Positions 8,132-15,409 of a stretch of DNA of 64,000 bases are shown here, in pieces; positions within the stretch are counted from its first letter, which is position 1; every line of letters starts with the position of its first letter. The notes beneath the pieces were generated by a model, which saw only the letters and a program-made list of their open reading frames with translations, did not search any database and was not told the origin of the DNA. The DNA is from Candidatus Poribacteria bacterium. GTDB taxonomy: Bacteria; Poribacteria; WGA-4E; WGA-3G. The stretch lies in contig PYIY01000212.1 of assembly GCA_003635195.1 (NCBI GenBank), positions 1 to 64,000 on the forward strand, written 5' to 3'. The position numbers and the translations under genes were made by a program.

Positions 8132-9079
8132 ATGAGATGGAAATTTGCCTATATCATGTTGAGATCTGTAATGTCGTTAGCGTGCTGCTTACTTGTGGTA
8201 GACGTTTGTGGACAAGCATCTGATATTACACATGTTGCCTTTACTTCCCGGCGAACGGGGAATAGTGATATTTACATCATGGATATAGATGGAAAAAATA
8301 TCCAGAACCTAACAAACCATCCAGCAGCGGACTTTTCTCCAATGTTCTCACCCAACGGACGATAGATGGCTTATGTTTCTAACCAAAGTATCTATCTGAT
8401 GAATTCAAGGACAAAAGAGCGGCACTGGCTAACAGAGGGTAATGCACCTGACTGGTCTCCAGACGGTGAATCCATTGTCTTTGCCTCCAAGCGAGCAGGT
8501 AAGTCTAACATCTACAAAACGGATACCAACGGCGAAGAGGTTCAACAACTGACAAACGAAGCGAGTAGCGGCAGCCCGTCGTGGTCGCCGGATAGTCAGT
8601 GGATTGCTTTCAGTTCCAGGCAAGATGGGGAGCTATTTTCGTCAATCTACGTGATGACTGCTGATGGGAGAAGGCAACGGAGATTGGCACGCGGAACAGA
8701 TCCTGTATGGTCCCCAGATGGTAAACAGATTGCCTATATTTTAAATATTGCGGGGAGTGGCGTTTATATTATGAATACAGAAGGCCAAAACAGCCGGCGA
8801 GTGACACCGGAGAATATATGGGTTGATAACCCTGTGTGGTCGTCGGATGGTCAGTGGATTGCCTATGAGGCGGAAATTGAGAATCCGTGGGGTAACCCGA
8901 ACCGAGATTCAAATATCTATCTCATCAGTCCCATTGATGGCAAACCTCGCCGATTAACGGATCATCCTGCGATGGATACTTATCCTGCGTGGGTACCAGC
9001 GGGTTTTCTATCAGTTTCTCCGGATGCGAATACACAAACGACGTTGTGGGGCAAACTGAAGCAGTCTGCCCGTGACTAA
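8132..9079 (+). pseudogene. TolB-like PD40 beta-propeller protein with in-frame TAG
   Basis: Starts at ATG 8132 with GGAGGTG upstream and encodes a signal-peptide-like N-terminus, then repeated PD40 units ('WSPDGxxIAF', 'DIYxM', 'LTxHPAxD'). The frame is interrupted by TAG at 8363-8365 and continues in the same frame to 9079. The paralogue at 9889-10866 is open through this position, and several of its repeats have CGA TGG there, so one G-to-A change of TGG explains the stop. An ATG directly follows the stop (TAGATG), so reinitiation could make a leaderless second half. The C-terminus ends in 'TTLWGKLKQSARD', a tail shared with the paralogue. TAG is used as a normal stop elsewhere in the window, so general recoding is unlikely. 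Confidence 0.8.
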
Positions 9080-9179
9080 GTTCCGTGAAGTTTTAGTCTC
9101 CATAATTTGGCAACCTTTTAGTGGGAACGTCTTAAACCGCCAACTGAAAACTGAACGAGGTGTGCCCATTAGGATTGTG

Positions 9180-9243
9180 GAGATTTCTGTCTATCCATTC
9201 AGTGGTAGGTGGAAAATCGAAAGGGAAAGGAGGTGATATTGAG
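9180..9243 (+). promoter_or_regulatory. Conserved hairpin leader and perfect SD before precursor peptide 2
   Basis: Mirrors the leader at 7380-7442: CTATCCA (9191-9197) pairs with TGGTAG (9203-9208) with one bulged T, then GGAAAATC and GGGAAAGGAGGTGATATTGAG before ATG 9244. The stem is kept although its second arm differs, which supports an RNA-level function. Confidence 0.55.
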
Positions 9244-9567
9244 ATGCGAAGTCATTTACACGCACAGCTGAACCGTAAAGTTTCTCACTTTATCGTGGGT
9301 GAAGAGGGTAAAGTGGGGAGCCGAAGTGCGTTTACCGCCGCAGCCTTTGTTGGTGCGACATCCTTAGCAGGCATGCTCCTCGGCTCCCCTAACGTAGATG
9401 CAGAGGGAAATGGATGGTGTGGAATCAACTGTGCCGACAACGAGTGGTGTTGTGGATGTTGGAGTGAGTACTTAAACGAGCCGTATGAAGGTTGTATCCA
9501 GGGCACGTATAAATGCTCAGACTTTGAGATAGTTTCCCCAGGTATCTCTTGCTGGACAAAGCCGTAA
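9244..9567 (+). CDS. Cysteine-rich precursor-like peptide 2 (leader plus 8-Cys core)
   Basis: A 107-residue paralogue of peptide 1. ATG 9244 is chosen over the upstream in-frame ATG 9160 because a perfect Shine-Dalgarno lies six bases before it and the leader then aligns residue for residue with peptide 1. Leader residues 1-46 include 'NRKVSHF', 'GEEGKVGSR' and the hydrophobic 'AFTAAAFVGATSLAGMLL'. The C-terminal part has cysteines at 59, 63, 69, 70, 72, 84, 91 and 103 in the pattern C-x3-C-x5-CC-x-C-x11-C-x6-C-x11-CW. Spacings and intervening residues differ from peptide 1. It sits between two PD40 protein genes downstream of the peptidase, and is a likely substrate of the cluster's enzymes. 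Confidence 0.75.
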   Translation: MRSHLHAQLNRKVSHFIVGEEGKVGSRSAFTAAAFVGATSLAGMLLGSPNVDAEGNGWCGINCADNEWCCGCWSEYLNEPYEGCIQGTYKCSDFEIVSPGISCWTKP

Positions 9568-9888
9568 TATTGGGGTTTGCAGCATGGTAAATGCTCAGGT
9601 TGTTAATCACCTCTTTGAAAAAGACTGGATGTTTACTGTGCTTGCGTAAGTTGGGAGATGTAGGGATGATGGAGGTTATAGTTTCTATTTATTTTTTGTC
9701 TCTGTCAACGCCTCATCTCCCTTATTACAAAAAGTTGTTATCATTTAGGTATGCTAATGTCGGAGAATACTTGTTTACTATATCTTGGGACAAAATAGGT
9801 CTTTCCTGTCTGGCAATCTGTTTATCGATTTTCCGAGTAGAAAAAGTGATAAAACCATTTCTGAATGATATACGTGGAGGGTATAAAA
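9568..9888. other. Intergenic region before the intact PD40 gene
   Basis: About 320 bases, AT-rich in the second half. An ORF-like frame from 9591 runs into the next gene in another phase and has no coding character. No clear promoter or terminator. The GTGGAGGG at 9874-9881 is the ribosome binding site of the following gene. Confidence 0.4.
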
Positions 9889-10866
9889 ATGAAACGGCAA
9901 CTGACTTATATCATGTTTGGAACGACACTGCTTTTGGGGCACTTCCTGTTTGCGGTAAACCTATATGTATACGCGTCCGATGTTCCGGGCATTGCCTTTA
10001 GTTCCAATCGGAGTGGAAATTATGACATCTACATCATGGATATAAATGGCAAGAATCTCCAGCAACTGACAGACCACCCAGCGGATGAGTTTGATCTCAC
10101 GTTTTCGCCGGACGGACAGCGGATGGCTTATGTTTCTAATCGGGATGGCAATCTGGAAATCTATGTAATGTATCTTCCTACGAAAGTATCCCACCGGTTG
10201 ACGAACCATCCAGGACGTGACGATAATCCCGTATGGTCTCCAGACGGACGATGGATTGCGTTTGACTCCAATAGAGCAGGGACGTTTGATATCTACAAGC
10301 TTGAACCCAGTGGCGAGAATCTCCAACGGTTGACGCACGAGAGAGATAACAACTACAACCCGGCTTGGTCGCCTGATGGCCAATCCATTGTTTTTGCTGC
10401 AAAGTGGGCAAAGAATGTTGACATTTATGTGATGAATGCTGATGGTGGCAACCTCAAACGTCTGACAAACGAACCACAGGCGGACAATGTCCCGGCATGG
10501 TCTCCGGATGGGAAACAGATCGCCTTTAGTACTGCGCTTGTGGGAAATAGGGACATCTATATTATGAATGCGAATGGCGGAAATGTCCGTCGATTGACAC
10601 ACCACCCGGCGGTGGATTGGTCTCCAGTCTGGAGCCCTGATGGACAATCGGTTGTGTTCTATTCCAAGTTGGAGGCAAATTATGACATCTATCTCATAGA
10701 TGTGGAGGGAGACAATCGCGTTATAGACAAGCGCCACCGATTGACAGACCATCTGGCGAAGGATAGGAATCCGAAGTGGGTACCTGCCGGTTATCTCTCT
10801 GTTTCCCCGACTGTGGAGACACAAACAACACTCTGGGGCAGGTTGAAGCAATCTGTCAGGGACTAA
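9889..10866 (+). CDS. TolB-like PD40 beta-propeller protein, exported
   Basis: A 325-residue protein starting at ATG 9889 (GGAGGG seven bases upstream); an upstream in-frame ATG at 9865 has no ribosome binding site. A signal peptide ('MFGTTLLLGHFLFAVNLYVYA') precedes about six PD40 repeats of the form 'WSPDGxxIAFxS', 'DIYxMNxxGxNxxRLTxxP', as in the TolB propeller and periplasmic DPP-IV-like proteins. The chain ends 'TTLWGRLKQSVRD', a tail repeated in two other products in this window and possibly a sorting or anchoring signal. It directly follows the second cysteine-rich peptide, and the two PD40 genes alternate with the two peptide genes. A binding or display partner role is possible but unproven. 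Confidence 0.8.
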   Translation: MKRQLTYIMFGTTLLLGHFLFAVNLYVYASDVPGIAFSSNRSGNYDIYIMDINGKNLQQLTDHPADEFDLTFSPDGQRMAYVSNRDGNLEIYVMYLPTKVSHRLTNHPGRDDNPVWSPDGRWIAFDSNRAGTFDIYKLEPSGENLQRLTHERDNNYNPAWSPDGQSIVFAAKWAKNVDIYVMNADGGNLKRLTNEPQADNVPAWSPDGKQIAFSTALVGNRDIYIMNANGGNVRRLTHHPAVDWSPVWSPDGQSVVFYSKLEANYDIYLIDVEGDNRVIDKRHRLTDHLAKDRNPKWVPAGYLSVSPTVETQTTLWGRLKQSVRD

Positions 10867-10880
10867 ATGAGGCGTATCTA

Positions 10881-11165
10881 ATGTCACAATATGGCACTTT
10901 CTATGTCGTAACAGTAAAACCGGGGGTTAGACCGAACCGCTTGAAGAAGTTTCTTTTAACAGAATGGTTTACCGCCCTTCAGTCCACTTCAGGCTGTCTT
11001 GATGTAGAACTTTGGGAGAGCCAACGAAGTCGCGGACGTTATTTGGTGTGTGAACTCTGGGAGAGTCAAGAAATCTATCTCCAGAATTCCGATAAACTTT
11101 GGAATGACGAAAAAAAGGAAATTTTCCAAAAACTTAACTTGTATGGAACGATGAAATCCGATTAA
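10881..11165 (+). CDS. Small ABM-like protein, second copy
   Basis: A 94-residue protein read from ATG 10881, 14 bases after the PD40 gene; the longer frame from 10776 would overlap that gene. 'FYVVTVKPGVRPNRLKKFL..EWFTALQSTSGC' and 'CELWESQEIYL' match the protein at 1281-1589. The fold is probably a dimeric alpha/beta barrel (ABM-like). The 'ELWESQ' segment occurs twice in this copy, suggesting a small internal duplication. Function unknown; it closes the putative peptide operon. Confidence 0.6.
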   Translation: MSQYGTFYVVTVKPGVRPNRLKKFLLTEWFTALQSTSGCLDVELWESQRSRGRYLVCELWESQEIYLQNSDKLWNDEKKEIFQKLNLYGTMKSD

Positions 11166-11199
11166 GACAGCAACGCTGCAGAAGCGATGCTCTGAAGAT

Positions 11200-13233
11200 T
11201 TGGAACATAAAAGAGGAACGAATGAAGAAAAACATATTCTGTGGGTATTTCTGCTAACCGCTCTTGTGGCAACACCACCAATCTATCAGCGGTTGAGCGA
11301 GGCGCATCGATTAAAACAGATTAAGACAGTAAAGCATGAGGCATCTCAAATCAATGCCACACCGTTGAACGATTTTTTGGGACAATTGAAGGGGATCTCA
11401 CCACAAGGGACGTTGGTCGTGTTGTATACGGGCAGCACCGAAGGACATCTTGAGCCATGCGGATGCTTCATTGGTCAATCCGGTGGGCTGCCGAGGCGTG
11501 CGACCGCGATCTCATCTATTCGAGCCCAAGGATTTTCACCGTTGTTAGTTGATCTTGGGGGTATCCTCCCCACCAAGGAACCCGAGATGAAGGAAAGCGT
11601 GCTCTCAATGGCGACTTCACCCAACGATGCCGTAGCCGAAACACTTTTCGTCAATGGGGTGCACCCATTAGATCAGTTGAGAACACAGAAGGTGTTGGAA
11701 TCTATGCGATTGTTGGAATATGAGGCACTTGTCCCCGATAAAGTGGATACGAACTTTGGTGAGGGTTTTGTGACAGACACATTGGCTCACCAAGAGTTTA
11801 CACTCCTTGCCACCAATGTTGAGGGATTGTGGAGCAATGCTCAATCTGTCCTGATGAGAAGCGTGGATGATAAAAAAGTGGCAGTGTTGGGACTTTCATC
11901 GTTGTCGCTTCAAGACACGAATGTTCTAGATCGTCTTTTACCGGAAATACAGAAGGAGACCGACTTTATTGTCATCCTGAGCAATCTGTCACCAGAGGTA
12001 AACCGGACGATTGCTGAGAATTATCAAGACATCTCAGCGATTTTGAGTCATGGAACCGGTGAGACGGATAAAATTGGGAATGTACTCCTAACTTATAGCG
12101 GTTCTAATGGAGAAACTTTGGGTGCGCTGCTGCTGAATACTGATGATACGCTTGGTGTCTCTGCACAGCAAATTGCGCTGACTGAAGAAGTAGAAGATGA
12201 CCCACAAATCAGGGAACTTTTGCAGGACTTCTACAAGCAAGTTGCTAACGATCCACAATTACAAGCTGGTGGTGAACGCTTATTTTCTGATGAACCACTT
12301 GAGCAGGATCCGTTGAGCGGTTACGCTGGCTCTCAAGCGTGCGCGACCTGCCACCGCAAAGAATTTGATCAGTGGGCGCACACATCCCATGCGACCGCCT
12401 TTAATACGTTGCTGACGGCCGGGAAACAGTTTTATCCGGAATGCATCTCCTGCCATGTCACCGGATTTAGGTATGAAACCGGATATCAAATCGGCAACGA
12501 AGAAAAAGAACAGCTGGCAGACGTTGGCTGTGAAACGTGCCACGGTCCCGGCAAACAGCATATTGTCACGCCATTGACGACAAATATTCGCGGAGAAGTA
12601 AAGCAGCAGGTTTGCACGGAATGCCATACGCCTTCCCATTCGCCCGGATTTGCGCAGATTGTTGAGCATGTTATGCCGGAAGTGGATCATAGTCGAACGG
12701 AGCCGAGCCTCAAAGAGATTCTGGAACAGCGGATGCGCGGACCGATGAAGCCTCAAGTAGAATTATTTGTGATGTCGTTTTGTCCTTTCGGTGTACAGGC
12801 AGAGGAGGAATTGCTTCCGTTTATTGAAAAGTACGGCGATGCTGTTGACTTTAACCTACGATTCATCGCGAACTTGGTAGAGGACGCTGACTCAGAGAAG
12901 TCAAAGTTCACCAGTTTGCATGGTGAAGTCGAGGTGATTGAAAATCTGCGTCAAATTGCTGTTTCCCAACTCTATCCCGATCAGTTCTTTGATTTCCTGT
13001 TGTGCCGGGCGAAGCATCTAAAATCAGCGTGGACCCAGTGTGCGGAGAAACTGGGATTGGATATTGATAAGGTTAACCAAGAGATGGAGTCGGAACGAAC
13101 GAAACGGCTCTTTGAGGTTGATATTCAACGGTCAGAAGCATTAGGAATCAGATCCTCACCGACTTTGGTGGTTGATGGAAAGGTGATTTCTGGTGGTCTT
13201 TGGAGAGGGAAAGTATCAGGCATCTGCCGTTAA
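11200..13233 (+). CDS. UshA-like / multihaem cytochrome c554 / thioredoxin-like fusion
   Basis: A 677-residue exported redox protein. A membrane anchor near residues 13-30 is followed by a 5'-nucleotidase-like (UshA) region containing 'EGHLEPCGCFIGQSGGLPRR'. A cytochrome c554-like domain follows with four haem motifs at about residues 381 (CATCH), 414 (CISCH), 444 (CETCH) and 473 (CTECH). The C-terminal 150 residues form a DsbA/GILT-like thioredoxin domain with 'SFCPFGVQAEEEL'. The long frame starts at TTG 11200 with no ribosome binding site. A well-placed AGAGGA plus ATG at 11222 is one base out of frame and would give 'MKKKHILWVFLLTALV' if one A were added to the A-run at 11228-11232. A frameshift or assembly error at the start is therefore likely. 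Confidence 0.8.
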   Translation: MEHKRGTNEEKHILWVFLLTALVATPPIYQRLSEAHRLKQIKTVKHEASQINATPLNDFLGQLKGISPQGTLVVLYTGSTEGHLEPCGCFIGQSGGLPRRATAISSIRAQGFSPLLVDLGGILPTKEPEMKESVLSMATSPNDAVAETLFVNGVHPLDQLRTQKVLESMRLLEYEALVPDKVDTNFGEGFVTDTLAHQEFTLLATNVEGLWSNAQSVLMRSVDDKKVAVLGLSSLSLQDTNVLDRLLPEIQKETDFIVILSNLSPEVNRTIAENYQDISAILSHGTGETDKIGNVLLTYSGSNGETLGALLLNTDDTLGVSAQQIALTEEVEDDPQIRELLQDFYKQVANDPQLQAGGERLFSDEPLEQDPLSGYAGSQACATCHRKEFDQWAHTSHATAFNTLLTAGKQFYPECISCHVTGFRYETGYQIGNEEKEQLADVGCETCHGPGKQHIVTPLTTNIRGEVKQQVCTECHTPSHSPGFAQIVEHVMPEVDHSRTEPSLKEILEQRMRGPMKPQVELFVMSFCPFGVQAEEELLPFIEKYGDAVDFNLRFIANLVEDADSEKSKFTSLHGEVEVIENLRQIAVSQLYPDQFFDFLLCRAKHLKSAWTQCAEKLGLDIDKVNQEMESERTKRLFEVDIQRSEALGIRSSPTLVVDGKVISGGLWRGKVSGICR

Positions 13234-13264
13234 TTGCCATCTATTGAGAAAGGAATAGTGTTTT

Positions 13265-14164
13265 ATGATTTTTGAAGTATTTGAACAGCAATTTGAAGCA
13301 CTTCTTGAAGAGAAATCCAGAAAGTATCCAAATTCATCTGATTATCTTCGCCACTCTCTCTTGCGTTCAATCGCCACTCAGATCGAATTAATGTTGGCAC
13401 GTCTACGGACCGAGATTAATAAAGATGACGCTTATTGGGAGAATTATGAACAGGTCGTTTCAGATGTTCTTTCCGTGATGGAGGTAAAGTCTGACGAGTT
13501 GTTAAGCTTGGAGGCATCTGACTTACCTCACGGGGTGCGTGATTTTAAAACCATCAAAGAAAAACTGTATGATACAACTGCTTACCCAAGCCAAGAGCAC
13601 CTATATTACCGAAACTTTGCTCCTGCGTTGGAAAGGCTGCGTTTCATCTCAAAGCATCTGAAAAAACTGGATGAAAGCGATATACAATTTTGCGATTTAG
13701 GGTTCGGCCCCGGAGTCTTGACGCAATTTATCCTTGAAGAGAAGCCAACATGGACAGCGTGTGGTGTAGATATTAGCCCGGAGTGCGTCCGTTATGCCGA
13801 AAAACTGATGAAACTCAAGGGGGTCAATGAAAGGGTCCAATTCACAACTGGAGATGTTCGAAATCTTCCTTATGCAGATAACACTTTTGACTTGGTGCTT
13901 GCTATGGAGGTCTTAGAACATATCCCAGATCCGCTGAAAGGGCTTCTGGAGGTGGTCAGAGTGCTAAAACCCGGTGGATACGCGATAACATCCATACCGG
14001 TTCAATTGCCGGTTCCGATGCATCTGTATGTCCCTCAAAATCCGCGCGAGGTATTAAATTTATATGAACGCGCGAATTTGGAGGTTCTTGATTTTTCAGC
14101 GAAGGAATTTAGGATAGAGACAGGTCCGTTTATAGCGACTTTCGCGTTAAGTGTAAAAGTTTGA
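13265..14164 (+). CDS. SAM-dependent class I methyltransferase
   Basis: A 299-residue protein with a GAAAGGAATAG ribosome binding site before ATG 13265. About 140 N-terminal residues, helical and without a recognised domain, precede a Methyltransf_11/25-type Rossmann core. Motif I is 'FCDLGFGPGVLTQF' (about 142-155), then 'GVDISPECVRYAE', 'TGDVRNLPYADNTFDLVLAMEVLEHI' and 'VLKPGGYAITSIP'. The substrate cannot be deduced; relatives act on small molecules, lipids or glycans. It is 31 bases after the cytochrome fusion and is the last gene before the ribosomal superoperon promoter. Confidence 0.8.
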   Translation: MIFEVFEQQFEALLEEKSRKYPNSSDYLRHSLLRSIATQIELMLARLRTEINKDDAYWENYEQVVSDVLSVMEVKSDELLSLEASDLPHGVRDFKTIKEKLYDTTAYPSQEHLYYRNFAPALERLRFISKHLKKLDESDIQFCDLGFGPGVLTQFILEEKPTWTACGVDISPECVRYAEKLMKLKGVNERVQFTTGDVRNLPYADNTFDLVLAMEVLEHIPDPLKGLLEVVRVLKPGGYAITSIPVQLPVPMHLYVPQNPREVLNLYERANLEVLDFSAKEFRIETGPFIATFALSVKV

Positions 14165-14278
14165 AAGAGGACGCCTTATCAAAAAATGCGTTCAGACGGT
14201 TATTTTACGTGGAAAATTGCTAAAAAACTAAGAAATTCGTAGAATTGTAGTGTTTTTTACATTTTTTTTCAAAAAAAT

Positions 14279-14307
14279 TTGACAAACGCTTTCTCAGTGT
14301 GTATAAT
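14279..14307 (+). promoter_or_regulatory. Consensus sigma-70 promoter of the str operon
   Basis: TTGACA at 14279-14284 and TATAAT at 14302-14307, separated by exactly 17 bases, in an AT-rich stretch 180 bases before rpsL. Both hexamers are perfect. It would drive rpsL and probably much of the ribosomal superoperon, leaving a leader of about 170 bases. Confidence 0.85.
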
Positions 14308-14426
14308 ATTTATTTTGGAATTGGAAACCCTAATAAATCTTTTTTTGGGAGAAAGGGGCAATTATCCGGAAACATTCTAACGTCGTACCTAAATTCCACG
14401 TTAATTTGTTCTGCTGAAATTGTAAT

Positions 14427-14446
14427 GCCCCGCGCGGGGCTTTTTT
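14427..14446 (+). terminator. Leader terminator (attenuator) upstream of rpsL
   Basis: GCCCC-GCGC-GGGGC followed directly by six T, 41 bases before the rpsL start and 120 bases after the promoter -10 box. A strong intrinsic terminator inside the 5' leader implies attenuation or anti-termination control of the superoperon. Confidence 0.75.
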
Positions 14447-14487
14447 AATGTCAGAAGCCCTCACAGATTTTATGCCGGAGGTATGAA

Positions 14488-14859
14488 ATGCCAACGATTA
14501 ACCAGTTAATTAAAAAACCGCGTAAGAAGTCTCGGAAGAAAACGAAATCGCCGGTGCTTGAGCAATGTCCCCAGCGACGCGGTATCTGTCTACAGGTGAA
14601 AACGATAACGCCGAAGAAACCGAATTCGGCACTCCGTAAAGTCGCACGGGTGCGTTTCACCAGCGGTTACGAAGCCACCTGTTATATTCCGGGGATTGAT
14701 CACAATTTGCAAGAACACTCGGTCGTTTTGGTTCGCGGTGGAAGAGTGAAAGACCTCTCCAACGTGCGTTACCACATTGTCCGGGGACAGTTGGATACCG
14801 CCGGTGTCGAAAATCGCCGCCAAGGGCGTTCAAAGTACGGTGCCCGGAAACCCGGCTAA
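14488..14859 (+). CDS. rpsL: 30S ribosomal protein S12
   Basis: A 123-residue protein, full family length, starting at ATG 14488 behind a GGAGG. The decoding-centre segment 'KTITPKKPNSALRKVARVRF' carries the lysine at position 43, and 'GGRVKDLSNVRYHIVRG' carries the second streptomycin-site lysine. In most bacteria the latter reads 'VKDLPGVRYH'; here Pro-Gly is replaced by Ser-Asn. First gene of the str operon; rpsG follows after 18 bases. Confidence 0.98.
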   Translation: MPTINQLIKKPRKKSRKKTKSPVLEQCPQRRGICLQVKTITPKKPNSALRKVARVRFTSGYEATCYIPGIDHNLQEHSVVLVRGGRVKDLSNVRYHIVRGQLDTAGVENRRQGRSKYGARKPG

Positions 14860-14877
14860 ACAACGGAGGACTCTTAG

Positions 14878-15348
14878 ATGCCGAGACGTGGAAATATCAG
14901 CAAACGCGATGTCAACCCTGACTCAACTTATAATAGTAAACTCGTATCAAAGTTTATTAATAGTCTCATGTTGGATGGGAAAAAAAGCACTGCCCAATCA
15001 ATCCTATATGAGAGTTTCAAGATCATAGAAGAACGAACAAATGAAGACGGCTTTGCTGTGTTCCGTCAAGCCATCAATAACGTCAAGCCGGTCCTCGAAA
15101 TTCGACCCCGCCGCGTCGGCAGCCAAACCTATCAGGTGCCGGTCGATGTCAAAGCAGAGCGCAAACAACGATTGGCTTTCAGTTGGATTATCCAATCTGC
15201 TCGTGCGCGTGGCGAAAGACGTATGGCAGAACGCCTCGCCGGTGAAATACTTGAAGCGTCGCAGAACGAAGGCGGCGCCATCCGTAGGAAACAGGATCAG
15301 CATCGAATGGCAGAAGCCAACCGCGCTTTCGCACATTACCGATGGTAG
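14878..15348 (+). CDS. rpsG: 30S ribosomal protein S7
   Basis: A 156-residue protein of standard length with ATG 14878 and GGAGG upstream. 'SKFINSLMLDGKKSTAQSILY' and 'RPRRVGSQTYQVPVDVK' are typical of S7, which nucleates assembly of the 30S head and contacts the E-site tRNA. It sits between rpsL and fusA as in most bacteria. Confidence 0.98.
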   Translation: MPRRGNISKRDVNPDSTYNSKLVSKFINSLMLDGKKSTAQSILYESFKIIEERTNEDGFAVFRQAINNVKPVLEIRPRRVGSQTYQVPVDVKAERKQRLAFSWIIQSARARGERRMAERLAGEILEASQNEGGAIRRKQDQHRMAEANRAFAHYRW

Positions 15349-15409
15349 AAATGTTAGCACGGCTTATAGCCGAAATGGAAAATATATATATAAAAGGAGT
15401 GGCGCGACC

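Noticed and set aside
8363..8365. TAG as a reassigned or readthrough codon in the PD40 gene
   Set aside because: Many conserved genes in the window, for example rpsG, rplB and rplC, end with TAG at the expected place, so TAG works as a stop. A local nonsense mutation is simpler.
9591..10001. ORF overlapping the start of the second PD40 gene
   Set aside because: No ribosome binding site or family signature, and its second half is the out-of-frame reading of the PD40 signal peptide.
12280..12756. 158-codon antisense ORF within the cytochrome fusion gene
   Set aside because: It is the complement of haem-domain coding sequence with no independent start signals.
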